DNA of 64,000 nucleotides, taken from positions 3,162,001-3,226,000 of the forward strand of contig CBDIDH010000002.1 of the NCBI GenBank assembly GCA_965277595.1, in the 5' to 3' direction. Below the pieces are notes generated by a model that did not search any database, was not told the DNA's origin, and saw nothing but the letters and a program-made list of their open reading frames with translations. Position 1 is the stretch's first letter; each line of letters begins with the position of its first letter. The position numbers and the translations under genes were made by a program. The stretch is from CBDIDH01 sp965277595 (GTDB lineage: Bacteria; Planctomycetota; Planctomycetia; Isosphaerales; Isosphaeraceae). Positions 57,090-64,000 of the stretch are shown in pieces.

Positions 57090-57571
57090 TTCAACCCCCA
57101 TGCTTCGGCGCAGGCTTTGGCCTGCGTTCGATATCCAGCCTTTCGGAACTCGGGCTTTCCGTCCCAGCGTTCACCAACATTCATCGTATCGTATATTGCC
57201 TTTGCGGCTGCCTCAAGATCAACCGACACCGGCTCGATATGACGCTGGGTGATGAGCAAGTGGCGTGTTTCCAGGTGATCGGCGATTTTGCAAATTTCCT
57301 CACGACTGACTTCGTGGTTCATCCTCTCGTGAATGTCATCGAGTTGGGCGTTGGTCAGGTATGGATGATGAAACGTCTTTTCGTGATCGCACTTCTTTAC
57401 CGATACCACACTCGGATTGCCCTGCAACTGTTCGGCCTGGTGCTGGCGCACTAAAGCGATCGCCCGATTCCAGGTTCCGATCTCCCGGCTGAATTCCCCG
57501 AGCTTTTTGGGGTCACGCTCGGCCTGCGCGCGAGCAATTTCGAGTTTCTCTATCAGCGAATCGTTGGTCAT
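57080..57571 (-). CDS. Hypothetical phage protein, 163 aa
   Basis: A 163-residue protein: coiled-coil-like start (EKLEIARAQAERDPKKLGEF), then a His-rich middle (CDHEKTFHHPYLTNAQLDDI) and an end AAAKAIYDTMNVGERWDGKP. It is coupled to the NTase gene upstream by an ATGA overlap. Function unknown. Confidence 0.55.
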   Translation of the reverse strand: MTNDSLIEKLEIARAQAERDPKKLGEFSREIGTWNRAIALVRQHQAEQLQGNPSVVSVKKCDHEKTFHHPYLTNAQLDDIHERMNHEVSREEICKIADHLETRHLLITQRHIEPVSVDLEAAAKAIYDTMNVGERWDGKPEFRKAGYRTQAKACAEAWGLKWK

Positions 57572-57960
57572 AGAATCATTCCTAATGCATTGCGTGAGTG
57601 ATTTTCCAACGGGAACTCAGTATTAGCCTCGCTTGCTGGCTGAATCTGGAAATCGACCGGAAGACCGGTGCGCGATTCTAGCCATTCGGACATAGCGGTG
57701 CAGGCAAATTGCCAGAAAGTGTCGGGGTTCTTCGGCCTGTAATCCGGGAACAGGGTCATGAATTTCCCGTCTGGTAGAATCACGCGAACGTCAACATCAC
57801 GGTAGTCCTTGGTGTGAAGCGAGGAACCAACCAGAAACACTCCGTAGCCGAAGGAGAAAGCGCTGAGCACTGTTCGGCAGGCGGCATTGAGATTGTAAAA
57901 GTTCGTCTGGCCCAAATAATGTGGGCGGTGTTTGATGCTCGTATCCGGTGGTTGGGTCAT
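57568..57960 (-). CDS. Nucleotidyltransferase-like phage protein, 130 aa
   Basis: A 130-residue protein with GYGVFLVGSSLHTKDYRDVD continuing into VRVILPDGKFM, i.e. the GS helix and D-x-D metal motif of the pol-beta NTase fold, at about residues 37-65. It is shorter than CCA enzymes and poly(A) polymerases, like minimal MNT-type enzymes. Together with 32838-33440 this gives two NTase-fold proteins in the phage. The substrate could be RNA or protein. Confidence 0.6.
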   Translation of the reverse strand: MTQPPDTSIKHRPHYLGQTNFYNLNAACRTVLSAFSFGYGVFLVGSSLHTKDYRDVDVRVILPDGKFMTLFPDYRPKNPDTFWQFACTAMSEWLESRTGLPVDFQIQPASEANTEFPLENHSRNALGMIL

Positions 57961-58130
57961 GCTTCGTAATCCTCATCAGTGTTGGAGCTTCTGCACTCGG
58001 GGACAGGGCAAAGCACTTCACAGTCGTCGCCCCCTGTCGGCATCTCGATGAAATGCTCAGAACTGGCCTTGAAGCCGCACGCCTTGCAAACCATCGGGTA
58101 CCAGAGATCATTCGTATCGGATTGGGTCAT
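57957..58130 (-). CDS. Zinc-ribbon small protein, 57 aa
   Basis: The ATG at 58128-58130 overlaps the stop of the Lar-like gene by 4 bases. Sequence PMVCKACGFKASSEHFIEMP with DCEVLCPVPECRSSN gives five Cys in a ribbon-like array. It sits between Lar-like and NTase genes. Function unknown. Confidence 0.55.
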   Translation of the reverse strand: MTQSDTNDLWYPMVCKACGFKASSEHFIEMPTGGDDCEVLCPVPECRSSNTDEDYEA

Positions 58131-58459
58131 TGCTTGTTCCACCTTTCAATCGCCTGCTCGGCGTTTCCATGATGAGCCATCCCCCAATGGCCACACTCGT
58201 TGCAATAAGGTCGGACGCTGATGCCGCACCAACGCACATCGCCGCTTCCGCAACGCGGACAGTTATTCAACCCGAACCTGATGGCGTCGTGTACGGGATC
58301 TTCTGGCGGCGTTTGCTTCAGGGTTTCATAAGTTTCAAAGAGCTTCAAAATAATCGCCCTGTTACCCTCGATTTGGAGCAGGTGCCCCAATTTTGAAATT
58401 CTGATTGCCTCGTCAAAAGCCCAAATATTAACCATGTTCGTGATGTTTGAAGGAGTCAT
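58127..58459 (-). CDS. Lar-like restriction-alleviation protein, 110 aa
   Basis: A C-terminal zinc domain NNCPRCGSGDVRWCGISVRP continuing YCNECGHWGMAHHGNAEQAI and ERWNKQ matches the Lar_restr_allev family: CPxCG..., C..CG, then a AIxxWN helix. Lar proteins reduce cutting by type I restriction enzymes. The first 65 residues are helical. It overlaps both neighbours by 4 bases. Confidence 0.7.
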   Translation of the reverse strand: MTPSNITNMVNIWAFDEAIRISKLGHLLQIEGNRAIILKLFETYETLKQTPPEDPVHDAIRFGLNNCPRCGSGDVRWCGISVRPYCNECGHWGMAHHGNAEQAIERWNKQ

Positions 58460-58806
58460 GCTGCCCTCTCATGGCGGTAGTGTTGCGGTTTTGTCGCCTC
58501 GAACCAAAACGCCACCCGAGGTGGCTCCTGATACATCGCCATGACGATGGGATCGTACTGGGCGTACTTCCGACCGGCCTTGCGGAGCGTGGCACCAGAT
58601 TCCGCTGCCGTGTCGATCACTAGGACGCGACCGAGGTAAGCAGGGGCTGGCTGGCCGTATGGGATGAAAGGGATGCCGAGGACGTGGGAAGCGTATACGG
58701 AAGCAACCGCTCCTGATCGACCTGGGCCCGTAACTGAACCGGCCTCAATGCCTTTCAATGCTTCCTTCAGGCGCTCTGAAAACTCCGCTTCTGAAACTAT
58801 TCGCAT
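58456..58806 (-). CDS. Phosphoribosyltransferase-like protein, 116 aa
   Basis: A 116-residue protein with VTGPGRSGAVASVYASHVLG (pyrophosphate loop-like) and GRVLVIDTAAESGATLRKAG, a PRPP-binding motif in which the usual D-D acidic pair is replaced by I-D-T. It is a minimal PRTase fold of a type seen in phages; the reaction is unknown, and a sensing or salvage role is possible. It overlaps the Lar-like gene by 4 bases. Confidence 0.65.
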   Translation of the reverse strand: MRIVSEAEFSERLKEALKGIEAGSVTGPGRSGAVASVYASHVLGIPFIPYGQPAPAYLGRVLVIDTAAESGATLRKAGRKYAQYDPIVMAMYQEPPRVAFWFEATKPQHYRHERAA

Positions 58807-58827
58807 GCCGCTACCCCATCTATCAGT

Positions 58828-58995
58828 TCATTTCTCATTTTTCTCTCCACCGCAGTCCTTCAACGCCTGCTTGGCAACCTCGCGTGAGGAGCATTTCGGC
58901 CACGTTTGGGCATCGCCATAGGCGATTGACCGGAGTCCACCGATTGCTGTCTTTAGCCGAGTGCGCAACGCGGCGGTTTCTTTGTCGTCGCTCAT
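58828..58995 (-). CDS. Small phage protein, 55 aa
   Basis: A 55-residue protein (ETAALRTRLKTAIGGLRSIA, YGDAQTWPKCSSREVAKQAL) whose ATG overlaps the upstream stop by 4 bases. The plan (helix, W-P-x-C-S-S, helix) is one I recall in short phage proteins. Function unknown. Confidence 0.55.
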   Translation of the reverse strand: MSDDKETAALRTRLKTAIGGLRSIAYGDAQTWPKCSSREVAKQALKDCGGEKNEK

Positions 58996-59408
58996 GCCGC
59001 AATCTCCTCCAGGTGAGTCACCGGGATGACGGTTCTTACTATGCCTTCATCAATTACGAACACCACTTCGCCATCTGACCAATACTTCTGGTTCGAGGTA
59101 ATCGCCGACCTCAATGAATCGCACAGCATTTTCGCCTTCAAACCATGCGTGTCGATTTGGTGCTTGCGCTCGAGCCACCTCACCAAAGCGTGGTCGGTTA
59201 CCGGGCACTCCTTGTCCGCGAACCGTCTCTCCTTATCCCACGAATCCTGGAGTTTCCGCTTCACAGCCTTTAATTCGTAGAGAAGGATCGCCTTTTGTTT
59301 GATAAACTCAGCACGCGCGGGAGACCGCTTAGCCGTCATTGCAAGCTGAGCGTCTACCTCCATCATGCTCCTGATGATCCGTTCCTTTTCTTGTGCTAGC
59401 TCATTCAT
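58992..59408 (-). CDS. Hypothetical phage protein with coiled coil, 138 aa
   Basis: From the ATG at 59406-59408, residues 1-60 are a long charged helix (LAQEKERIIRSMMEVDAQL, AEFIKQKAILLYELKAVKR). The C-terminal half (TDHALVRWLERKHQIDTHGL, WSDGEVVFVIDEGIVRTVIP) is a recurrent toxin-like or DUF4258-type small fold in phages: H-A-x-x-R-W..., strands, T-V. Function unknown. Confidence 0.6.
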   Translation of the reverse strand: MNELAQEKERIIRSMMEVDAQLAMTAKRSPARAEFIKQKAILLYELKAVKRKLQDSWDKERRFADKECPVTDHALVRWLERKHQIDTHGLKAKMLCDSLRSAITSNQKYWSDGEVVFVIDEGIVRTVIPVTHLEEIAA

Positions 59409-59436
59409 TTCCGGTATCCCTACCCTTTGTCCGTTG

Positions 59437-59883
59437 CTACCGGCTCGCATAATATCCGCTGTTCCACTGCTCCTCATCCTTGCCGAACCGCCGCACCTGC
59501 TCGGCTTCCTCCTCCGCCTTGACGCCTTCCCTATAGCGGCGTGAGGCCCAGTCCAGCGCGGCCTGCTGGCATTCGGCTGCGGAAGCGGACACTCCCTTCT
59601 GCTCGTAACCGTCCTCGGTCGTCCAGAAAAACTCGCCGTTGTCGCTATTGACCGTGAACTGATGGCTATTGACGGTGAACTCCACCGTGTTCAGTCGCGT
59701 CGCCAGGTGCGCGGCCATCTTGTCGAAGTTCGGTTCGACCAGGTACTGCTCGATGATCTTCTGATAGTCGCCGATGGATCGTCCCGTCTTGTCCGTCACC
59801 CGCAAGGCTTCTTCCGCCATGTGGCAGGTGTTGGCGTTCCGCCAGTATTGCCTGACTACCGCGTCTTTGATCGCTTGCTCCAT
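59437..59883 (-). CDS. Hypothetical phage protein, 148 aa
   Basis: The start follows GGAGG. A helical protein (DAVVRQYWRNANTCHMAEEA, KTGRSIGDYQKIIEQYLVEP) with a short beta section that repeats the phrase TVNSHQFTVNS and an acidic tail. It is the first gene of this minus-strand operon, next to the divergent promoter region. Function unknown. Confidence 0.55.
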   Translation of the reverse strand: MEQAIKDAVVRQYWRNANTCHMAEEALRVTDKTGRSIGDYQKIIEQYLVEPNFDKMAAHLATRLNTVEFTVNSHQFTVNSDNGEFFWTTEDGYEQKGVSASAAECQQAALDWASRRYREGVKAEEEAEQVRRFGKDEEQWNSGYYASR

Positions 59884-59975
59884 GGTCGCCTCCGTGCGTT
59901 GTTTCGATATCCTAGGTTTAGCAGATTATGGTATGGAGTCAATAATTAGTTTATGTAATTCTCATAATAATGTTA

Positions 59976-60004
59976 TTGACAGTTTGGTTTATGACTGCTA
60001 GGCT
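59976..60004 (+). promoter_or_regulatory. Strong sigma70-type promoter, rightward
   Basis: TTGACA at 59976-59981, spacer of exactly 17, TAGGCT at 59999-60004. The transcript would begin about 60011 in GTTAACCATC, upstream of the three-gene plus-strand cluster with a Cro-like regulator. The AT-rich left half of the spacer should also hold the promoter of the minus-strand operon. Confidence 0.65.
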
Positions 60005-60033
60005 CGGAGGTGCAAGTTAACCATCAAATTGAT

Positions 60034-60255
60034 ATGAAAGACAATATGGGCAAGAGGTGTTACATGGTGCTGGTAGAAGGGAGGGGCGAACCGAAGAAGG
60101 TTCACTTTGATGTTGTAGATGCGGCTCAGGAAGCAAAACGGCTCGCCGTGGCTGAATGCCCTCGCAAGGTAAGCCTGCTTGAGTTGATATGCAGCTGGAA
60201 GGGTGAAGTCGAGGTGAAAGATCATCCCTTGCCAGAGCCGCCGGTGCAGTTTTAG
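60034..60255 (+). CDS. Small phage protein, 73 aa
   Basis: The ATG at 60034 is used because an in-frame GTG at 60010 would lie at the predicted transcript start. Product: KRCYMVLVEGRGEPKKVHFD, VVDAAQEAKRLAVAECPRKV. A small alpha/beta protein of a common accessory type. A second ATG at 60049 is possible. Function unknown. Confidence 0.5.
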   Translation: MKDNMGKRCYMVLVEGRGEPKKVHFDVVDAAQEAKRLAVAECPRKVSLLELICSWKGEVEVKDHPLPEPPVQF

Positions 60256-60281
60256 ATCGCTGGAAAATAGATGGATAAAGT

Positions 60282-60521
60282 ATGAAACTCAAAGACTGGC
60301 GTACCGCCAACCGTTACTCGCAATCTGGTTTCGCTGATTACCTTTGGCCTTTTATCGTGGCCCAGTATGAATCCGCTGGCTTGCCGGTTCCTGAAAAGCT
60401 CGTGACTGGCTCGCATGTGCAGGCATGGGAAAACGGCTCCATACCTCGTGACCGGCTGTATCGCCGGGCACTCGAGAAGGCCACTAACAGCAAGGTAAAA
60501 CCGGCTAGTTTTTTAGAGTAA
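60282..60521 (+). CDS. Cro/XRE-like transcription regulator, 79 aa
   Basis: A 79-residue protein: LKDWRTANRYSQSGFADYL, then GSHVQAWENGSIPRDRLYRR. The helix-turn-helix with the V-Q-x-W-E-N-G recognition helix is characteristic of Cro/C1-type regulators. It lies behind a strong promoter divergent from the minus-strand operon, as in a phage genetic switch. Confidence 0.7.
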   Translation: MKLKDWRTANRYSQSGFADYLWPFIVAQYESAGLPVPEKLVTGSHVQAWENGSIPRDRLYRRALEKATNSKVKPASFLE

Positions 60522-60545
60522 TTGTCCAGTTAACGAGGAATTGAG

Positions 60546-60767
60546 ATGCAGACATTTCATAGGATGCAGGTCAGGAAAACGATCCGCGAATTCGTTCGCG
60601 ACAAAGTCGCATGGCTCAGATTGCCCGCTGAACGGAAAAAGTTCTATCCGGGGTCTTCTTTCAATTTGCTTCCGCCAGATTGGTGGAGAGAAGAGACAGA
60701 TGCTGAATTTAGAGCAAGAATAAAGAAAGCTTTGGAACAATTATCGAGGGATTCAGACACCGCATAG
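60546..60767 (+). CDS. Small hypothetical protein, 73 aa
   Basis: A 73-residue basic protein (VRKTIREFVRDKVAWLRLPA, LLPPDWWREETDAEFRARIK). The start follows GAGGAATTG. It is convergent with 60772-61047, with four bases between. Function unknown. Confidence 0.5.
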   Translation: MQTFHRMQVRKTIREFVRDKVAWLRLPAERKKFYPGSSFNLLPPDWWREETDAEFRARIKKALEQLSRDSDTA

Positions 60768-60771
60768 GCCA

Positions 60772-61047
60772 CTACCACGGCACTTCGCCCAGCTCGCTCA
60801 AGACCGGCAATTCCATGCACACCGTCTGCTCGCCTTGTTCCAGCCTGCGGGCCATTTCCCGCTCGACGTGGCTCTCGATCCTCGCCTCGTGCGCCCGTGT
60901 CCTGAGCCAGTCCCCGGCCTGCTTCCTATCCCCGGCGAAATATCGGTCAGTGAACGATTGAAACCCTTTGCGGCCGATTTCCCGCATGTGCTCGATCCCG
61001 TGCCGTTGCACGGTAGCCCTGCCGCCCGCTGATCCTGTCCGCTCCAT
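60772..61047 (-). CDS. Hypothetical phage protein, 91 aa
   Basis: A 91-residue protein (YFAGDRKQAGDWLRTRAHEA, RIESHVEREMARRLEQGEQT). The helical, basic middle and acidic end look like a real gene. The conserved part may begin at the Met at about residue 21. Function unknown. Confidence 0.5.
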   Translation of the reverse strand: MERTGSAGGRATVQRHGIEHMREIGRKGFQSFTDRYFAGDRKQAGDWLRTRAHEARIESHVEREMARRLEQGEQTVCMELPVLSELGEVPW

Positions 61048-61145
61048 GTCGGACGGTTAGCAGAAAACGCGGTGTCGCGCAAACAGAAAAGCCCAGCCTT
61101 AGCGGGGATGGTGAATCATAGTTTCAATTCTGCATGAAACATTGG

Positions 61146-61319
61146 TCAGAGTCTCCGCCTGTCGTGCCACTTGGTGTAGGCGATTCCCTGGCCATTGCAG
61201 CGCCGGCATCGAACCCATAGGTTCGTCGGCCAGGTGAAAAGCCGCCAATTGCGGCTATCCCAGATATTGAGCGTCCATCCGGTGCCGCTGCATCCGGTGC
61301 AAGGCTTTTTCAGGTACAT
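61146..61319 (-). CDS. DnaJ-like zinc-knuckle mini-protein, 57 aa
   Basis: A 57-residue frame starting MYLKKPCTGCSGTGWTLNIW and containing RCRRCNGQGIAYTKWHD: two CxxCxGxG knuckles as in the DnaJ zinc domain and the protein at 16058-16732. A probable zinc-binding adaptor. Short, but the four Cys are well ordered. Confidence 0.55.
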   Translation of the reverse strand: MYLKKPCTGCSGTGWTLNIWDSRNWRLFTWPTNLWVRCRRCNGQGIAYTKWHDRRRL

Positions 61320-61410
61320 GGGTCGGCCCTCAGATTAGGAAGAAAAATCGGTTTGTCGCGGGTGCCGAGCCGAACGGTGGGAAGGGGCGATCCGTCGCCC
61401 CCGGATGCGG

Positions 61411-62229
61411 TCAGCCCATGTGCTGGGCGAGCTGTTCGGCCAGCGTGGCGAGGGCGCGGTTCAGACGGAGATCGCGTTCGACACTCTTCACCGGCCTGGT
61501 GGTGGTCCGTCGTCCGGTGGGGGCGTGGCCTTCGATCCCGCCCTTCATGATCGATTCCTGCACCGTGTTGTAAGTCACCCAGAGCGACCGGCTGCCGTCG
61601 GCGGCGGCCTTATCCTCAACGCGGCGAGGCGTGAGGAGCTGGGCGGGGGTGATCGACGGGTTGTCGAGCAGCGTGTGGGCGGCCTCGGCATAGGCGGTCT
61701 GGATCGGGGCAGGAAGGGCGAGCCGCTTCCAATCCTCGATCTTGGCCAGCGTCTTCGGCGTGTCCTCGACGATGCGGAAGGTGGCGTCAAGAATGCGGTC
61801 GTGGAAATCGGAGCCGCCGGAGTGCTTGACGCTGATGCCGCCGAAGTCGGCAGCCGCGATCAGAAGGCCATTGGAGCACACCAGGCGGAAGATCCCTGAG
61901 TTGAAGCGGTAGGCGGCGGTGCCGTCGTGGCTGTTGCTGAGTACCAGCTCGGGCAGCTCGCTGCCGACGGTCTGCGGAGTGAGGTAATCGTTGTGGCGGA
62001 AGCGAATCATGTGTCGCGTGTACGCCTGCTTGCCTTCGATGCGGGAGCGGTTCTGCACCGCCTTGACCGGCTGGAAGCCCCGGTCACGGAGGATGTCCAC
62101 CACTTCGATGGTGGGGACCATGCGGTATCGCCGGCTCATGCCGTGGTAGGGCGTGGCGGCGAAGACGCTCGGGCAGGCGCGGCGGAGAGTTTCATTGCTG
62201 AGGATGGCGGGAAGGGTCGCTGTGGACAT
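61411..62229 (-). CDS. DUF932-family protein
   Basis: From the ATG at 62227-62229 (MSTATLPAILSNETLRRACP), the 272-residue protein carries VPTIEVVDILRDRGFQPVKA, HMIRFRHNDY, ELVLSNSHDGTAAYRFNSGI and FRLVCSNGLLIAAADFGGIS, which are the core of DUF932 proteins found on phages and plasmids. The C-terminal helices are charged. Its function is unknown. Plasmid-phage distribution fits the relaxase gene in the same genome. Confidence 0.8.
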   Translation of the reverse strand: MSTATLPAILSNETLRRACPSVFAATPYHGMSRRYRMVPTIEVVDILRDRGFQPVKAVQNRSRIEGKQAYTRHMIRFRHNDYLTPQTVGSELPELVLSNSHDGTAAYRFNSGIFRLVCSNGLLIAAADFGGISVKHSGGSDFHDRILDATFRIVEDTPKTLAKIEDWKRLALPAPIQTAYAEAAHTLLDNPSITPAQLLTPRRVEDKAAADGSRSLWVTYNTVQESIMKGGIEGHAPTGRRTTTRPVKSVERDLRLNRALATLAEQLAQHMG

Positions 62230-62433
62230 GGGTCTGCTCCCGTGAAATAGTGCTGTTGATGCCTGAGTTCCCGGTGTGCAACGCACACTCGCGGGAATTC
62301 AAAGGCGGCAACGGCGGCGGGAGCCGAGGTGTGGATAAAATCGAGCCGGAAGTCAGGGGAGAAATGACGGCTGCAAGGAGCCGTAGGCGGATGAAGCTGG
62401 CATGCCACGACCTTGACGACGGCCAGGCTTTGA

Positions 62434-62799
62434 TTACAGGCCGGTCGTCTTTCTATGCGGGTGGTCTGGGTGCCGCCAATCGGCCGTGTCTTTGCGGCCT
62501 TTCCCTCTGTTGCAAGAGGTATCCAGGCATTGCAGGTTTTTGACGCTCAAGGCCAGCCACGGGTGGGTTGTCCGTGGTTTTATGTGGTCAACGCACAAGA
62601 ATTCGCCGGGCGGCAATTGGTGCTTGTTCCTGCCACAGCATTCGCATCTGCCGTCATTGGCCTTCAAGGCTTTCATGCGCGCCGTATGCCATTCCCAGGA
62701 TGACAGGAAAAATTCTTTGCCGGTCATGGGGTCGATGCCATGGCCGTTCTTGGCAATCCTCTGCGCCTCCACCTCGCTCATACCATGCAGCATGAGCAT
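62434..62799 (-). CDS. HNH endonuclease
   Basis: A 121-residue protein with GRCECCGRNKHQLPPGEFLC then VDHIKPRTTHPWLALSVKNL, QCLDTSCNRGKG and DTADWR: an HNH core (C-x-x-C, V-D-H, N, C..C.N..K). The start is uncertain because three ATG codons and a GTG precede the core. It may act near terminase or be a free-standing mobile nuclease. It overlaps no neighbour. Confidence 0.75.
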   Translation of the reverse strand: MLMLHGMSEVEAQRIAKNGHGIDPMTGKEFFLSSWEWHTARMKALKANDGRCECCGRNKHQLPPGEFLCVDHIKPRTTHPWLALSVKNLQCLDTSCNRGKGRKDTADWRHPDHPHRKTTGL

Positions 62800-62810
62800 G
62801 ATCCGGCGAA

Positions 62811-62972
62811 TCAGCGCCACACCTGCCACCACTTCCGGTGCGACGCCGCCAGGTGATGATTTGCGGCGCGTAGGTTCTCGTTCTGGAGTTCCAGATACGC
62901 GATCCGCTCTTCCAGGTAGCGGGTGTAGAAGGGGACTGGGGTATCGACGGGCGCCGGGAATTGGAGGATCAC
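62811..62972 (-). CDS. Small coiled-coil protein, 53 aa
   Basis: A GTG start at 62970-62972 overlaps the stop of the upstream gene (GTGA). Product: LQFPAPVDTPVPFYTRYLEE, RIAYLELQNENLRAANHHLA, ending KWWQVWR. The leucine-asparagine heptads suggest a short coiled coil. Function unknown. Confidence 0.45.
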   Translation of the reverse strand: MILQFPAPVDTPVPFYTRYLEERIAYLELQNENLRAANHHLAASHRKWWQVWR

Positions 62973-63493
62973 CGACTCCGCCCTTCCCGCCCCTTCGCCA
63001 GCCCTTCCGCCACGCCCAGCGCGTCCCGGATGTTGGCGACGGTGTGCGTCCTGTCCTCGCGCGTCCAGACTTTGACCCGAGGCTGATACGTGAACTTGAC
63101 GTGCTCGGGCTGGCCCAGCGCTTCGAGGATGTCCTTCTCGGCCCGGCTGGGGATGCGGTTCTCGGCGAATTGGATCGCTGAAACCGTATCATCCTCCGAA
63201 CGCAGCACGCGGATGCCCTGGCCCTCGGAACGGCGGCTCACCACCATCAACCCTTCCGGCACCGGCAGGAAAGCGGGGCGATCAGCCTGGACGGCCTGGG
63301 CGTGCCTGACGGGCTCGCGTTCGGGCGCGTTGACGACTTCCGGGGCAGGGGGCGGCTGCTCGGCGTGGGGCGTGTCGGTCAGCGACTTGAGGTGGCGGGA
63401 TTCGAGGATGGATTTGAAGGCGGGCGTTTCGCCCAGGGTGGTGAGAGGTTCGAGCTTGCGCGCGCGTTCGCGGCGAGTGTCTAAAGTTGTCAT
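62969..63493 (-). CDS. Hypothetical phage protein, 174 aa
   Basis: Start at the ATG 63491-63493 (TTLDTRRERARKLEPLTTLG) after GGAGGG. A proline-rich linker (AEQPPPAPEVVNAPEREPV) separates an N-terminal helix from a C-terminal domain (SAIQFAENRIPSRAEKDILE, HVKFTYQPRVKVWTREDRTH). It begins 18 bases downstream of the initiator-tRNA-like element. Function unknown. Confidence 0.55.
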   Translation of the reverse strand: MTTLDTRRERARKLEPLTTLGETPAFKSILESRHLKSLTDTPHAEQPPPAPEVVNAPEREPVRHAQAVQADRPAFLPVPEGLMVVSRRSEGQGIRVLRSEDDTVSAIQFAENRIPSRAEKDILEALGQPEHVKFTYQPRVKVWTREDRTHTVANIRDALGVAEGLAKGREGRSR

Positions 63494-63510
63494 GCGGCCC
63501 TCCGTGGCTT

Positions 63511-63585
63511 TGGTGGCGGGAGCCAGGTACTGCCCCTGGCGTCTCCAGGTTATGAGCCTGGCAAGGTCTGCTCCTCCATCCCGCT
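63511..63585 (-). tRNA. Initiator-tRNA-like element (CAU) lacking the D/T elbow motifs
   Basis: 75 nt with encoded CCA. The acceptor stem AGCGGGA pairs with TCCCGCC except for an A1-C72 mismatch, a mark of bacterial initiator tRNAs. The anticodon arm CCAGG-CTCATAA-CCTGG is perfect, with CAU. The D-loop is only AGCAGA without GG, and the T-arm is a 6-bp stem with loop GGCAGTA instead of TTCRANY. Loss of both partners of the elbow contact suggests a mimic, not a decoding tRNA. It lies in the leader of the 62969-63493 gene. Confidence 0.55.
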
Positions 63586-63745
63586 GCCTCACCGTTAGCG
63601 CATCCCTGCGGCTCGGTCAACCGGATATGGGGTAAAGGATTGCCGCCATCAACAAAAACGTTCCGTCCGGGTGGGCCGGGGCGGTGCACGACCGTGGAAG
63701 GGATGACTGGTTCGATGGCGGTATGTCTTCTCCGATCCGTTCCGG

Positions 63746-63766
63746 AATTGTGAGGCGCGCACAATT
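63746..63766. promoter_or_regulatory. Operator-like palindrome
   Basis: AATTGTG and CACAATT are exact inverted repeats with a 7-base spacer, within the 250-base region between the divergent tRNA-like element and the plus-strand gene at 63843. A repressor site is plausible. No other feature is supported between 63586 and 63842. Confidence 0.4.
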
Positions 63767-63842
63767 ATCAGGCGATCCTCCCAAGGTGTTCCCTTGTCTC
63801 AGCTTTCGTCGTGCTGGTAGAACTAATGATCGGAGGTGACTA

Positions 63843-64000
63843 ATGCAGGGCGACTTCATGAGGCTCAGGTCGGAAATTGTAGCGAAACTCGCTAAGGGCG
63901 GTGATTGGGATAGAACGGCGGCCGGATCAAGGACCGAGTTCGAGGATTGGGCGCGGAATAGGCGTAACCCACCGGTCCGTTTCCGCGAGCACAACTGGAC
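63843..64000 (+). CDS. Hypothetical protein, partial at right edge
   Basis: A frame beginning at the ATG at 63843 after GGAGG stays open to the window edge (52 residues seen). It reads DFMRLRSEIVAKLAKGGDWD, then RTAAGSRTEFEDWARNRRNP. A soluble, basic, helical start. It cannot be identified from this part. Confidence 0.5.
   Translation, partial: MQGDFMRLRSEIVAKLAKGGDWDRTAAGSRTEFEDWARNRRNPPVRFREHNW

Overview
The window reads as a mosaic. Most of it is a tailed phage (or prophage) genome with a contractile tail. Two blocks of bacterial DNA interrupt it; the larger carries clear Planctomycetes markers (a LEPR-XLL-type N-terminus, DUF4214-like C-terminal repeats and a planctomycete-style transposase nearby). 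The likeliest source is a phage or decaying prophage associated with a planctomycete, probably from a metagenome. A chimeric assembly cannot be excluded from sequence alone. No integrase or lysis genes are visible, and the tail-tube, tape-measure and baseplate genes would lie beyond the left edge.

Layout. (1) 1-16,732, mostly minus strand: virion morphogenesis in the order terS, terL, portal, HK97 protease, HK97 major capsid protein, small head proteins, connector proteins, a host-recognition group (SGNH esterase, tailspike) and the tail sheath cut by the left edge. Two plus-strand islands (6,081-6,452 and 13,156-14,004) look like independently expressed cargo genes. (2) 16,733-17,210: divergent control region with 30-bp direct repeats. 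(3) 17,211-28,803, mainly plus strand: replication and recombination (primase-polymerase/helicase, Sak4-like ATPase, DUF669-type protein, Cas4/RecB-type nuclease, SF2 helicase), a short minus-strand VRR-NUC-type operon, a chain of membrane mini-proteins, an HNH gene broken by an amber codon, and a MobF-type relaxase. (4) 28,902-36,100: DNA methyltransferase, a secreted tailspike-like protein, small phage accessory genes on the minus strand, and two related, densely structured GC-rich segments that look like large noncoding RNAs. (5) 36,147-39,409: bacterial block 1 with a DDE transposase. (6) 39,489-44,840, minus strand: small phage genes, an interrupted RNA ligase, and a Ro60/TROVE protein directly downstream of five tRNA-like/Y-RNA-like elements. 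(7) 45,276-54,774: bacterial block 2 with a dead ISAzo13-like element, a 2085-residue LEPR-XLL surface protein and an efflux-adaptor remnant. (8) 54,827-64,000: phage accessory genes resume, mostly minus strand with ATGA stop-start overlaps, including a nucleotidyltransferase-like protein, a Lar-like protein, a phosphoribosyltransferase-like protein, a DUF932 protein, an HNH protein and an initiator-tRNA-like element.

How it fits together. The virion carries carbohydrate-active recognition proteins (SGNH esterase, beta-helix tailspike). The replication block is a self-contained primase/helicase/recombination set. The accessory minus-strand operons appear built around RNA biology and anti-restriction: Ro60 with adjacent tRNA-like RNAs, an RNA ligase, two nucleotidyltransferase-fold proteins, an initiator-tRNA mimic, two large structured RNAs, a DNA methyltransferase and a Lar-like protein. 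Three phage genes carry in-frame stop codons using TAG, TGA and TAA in turn, which argues for decay (or local recoding) rather than a changed genetic code.
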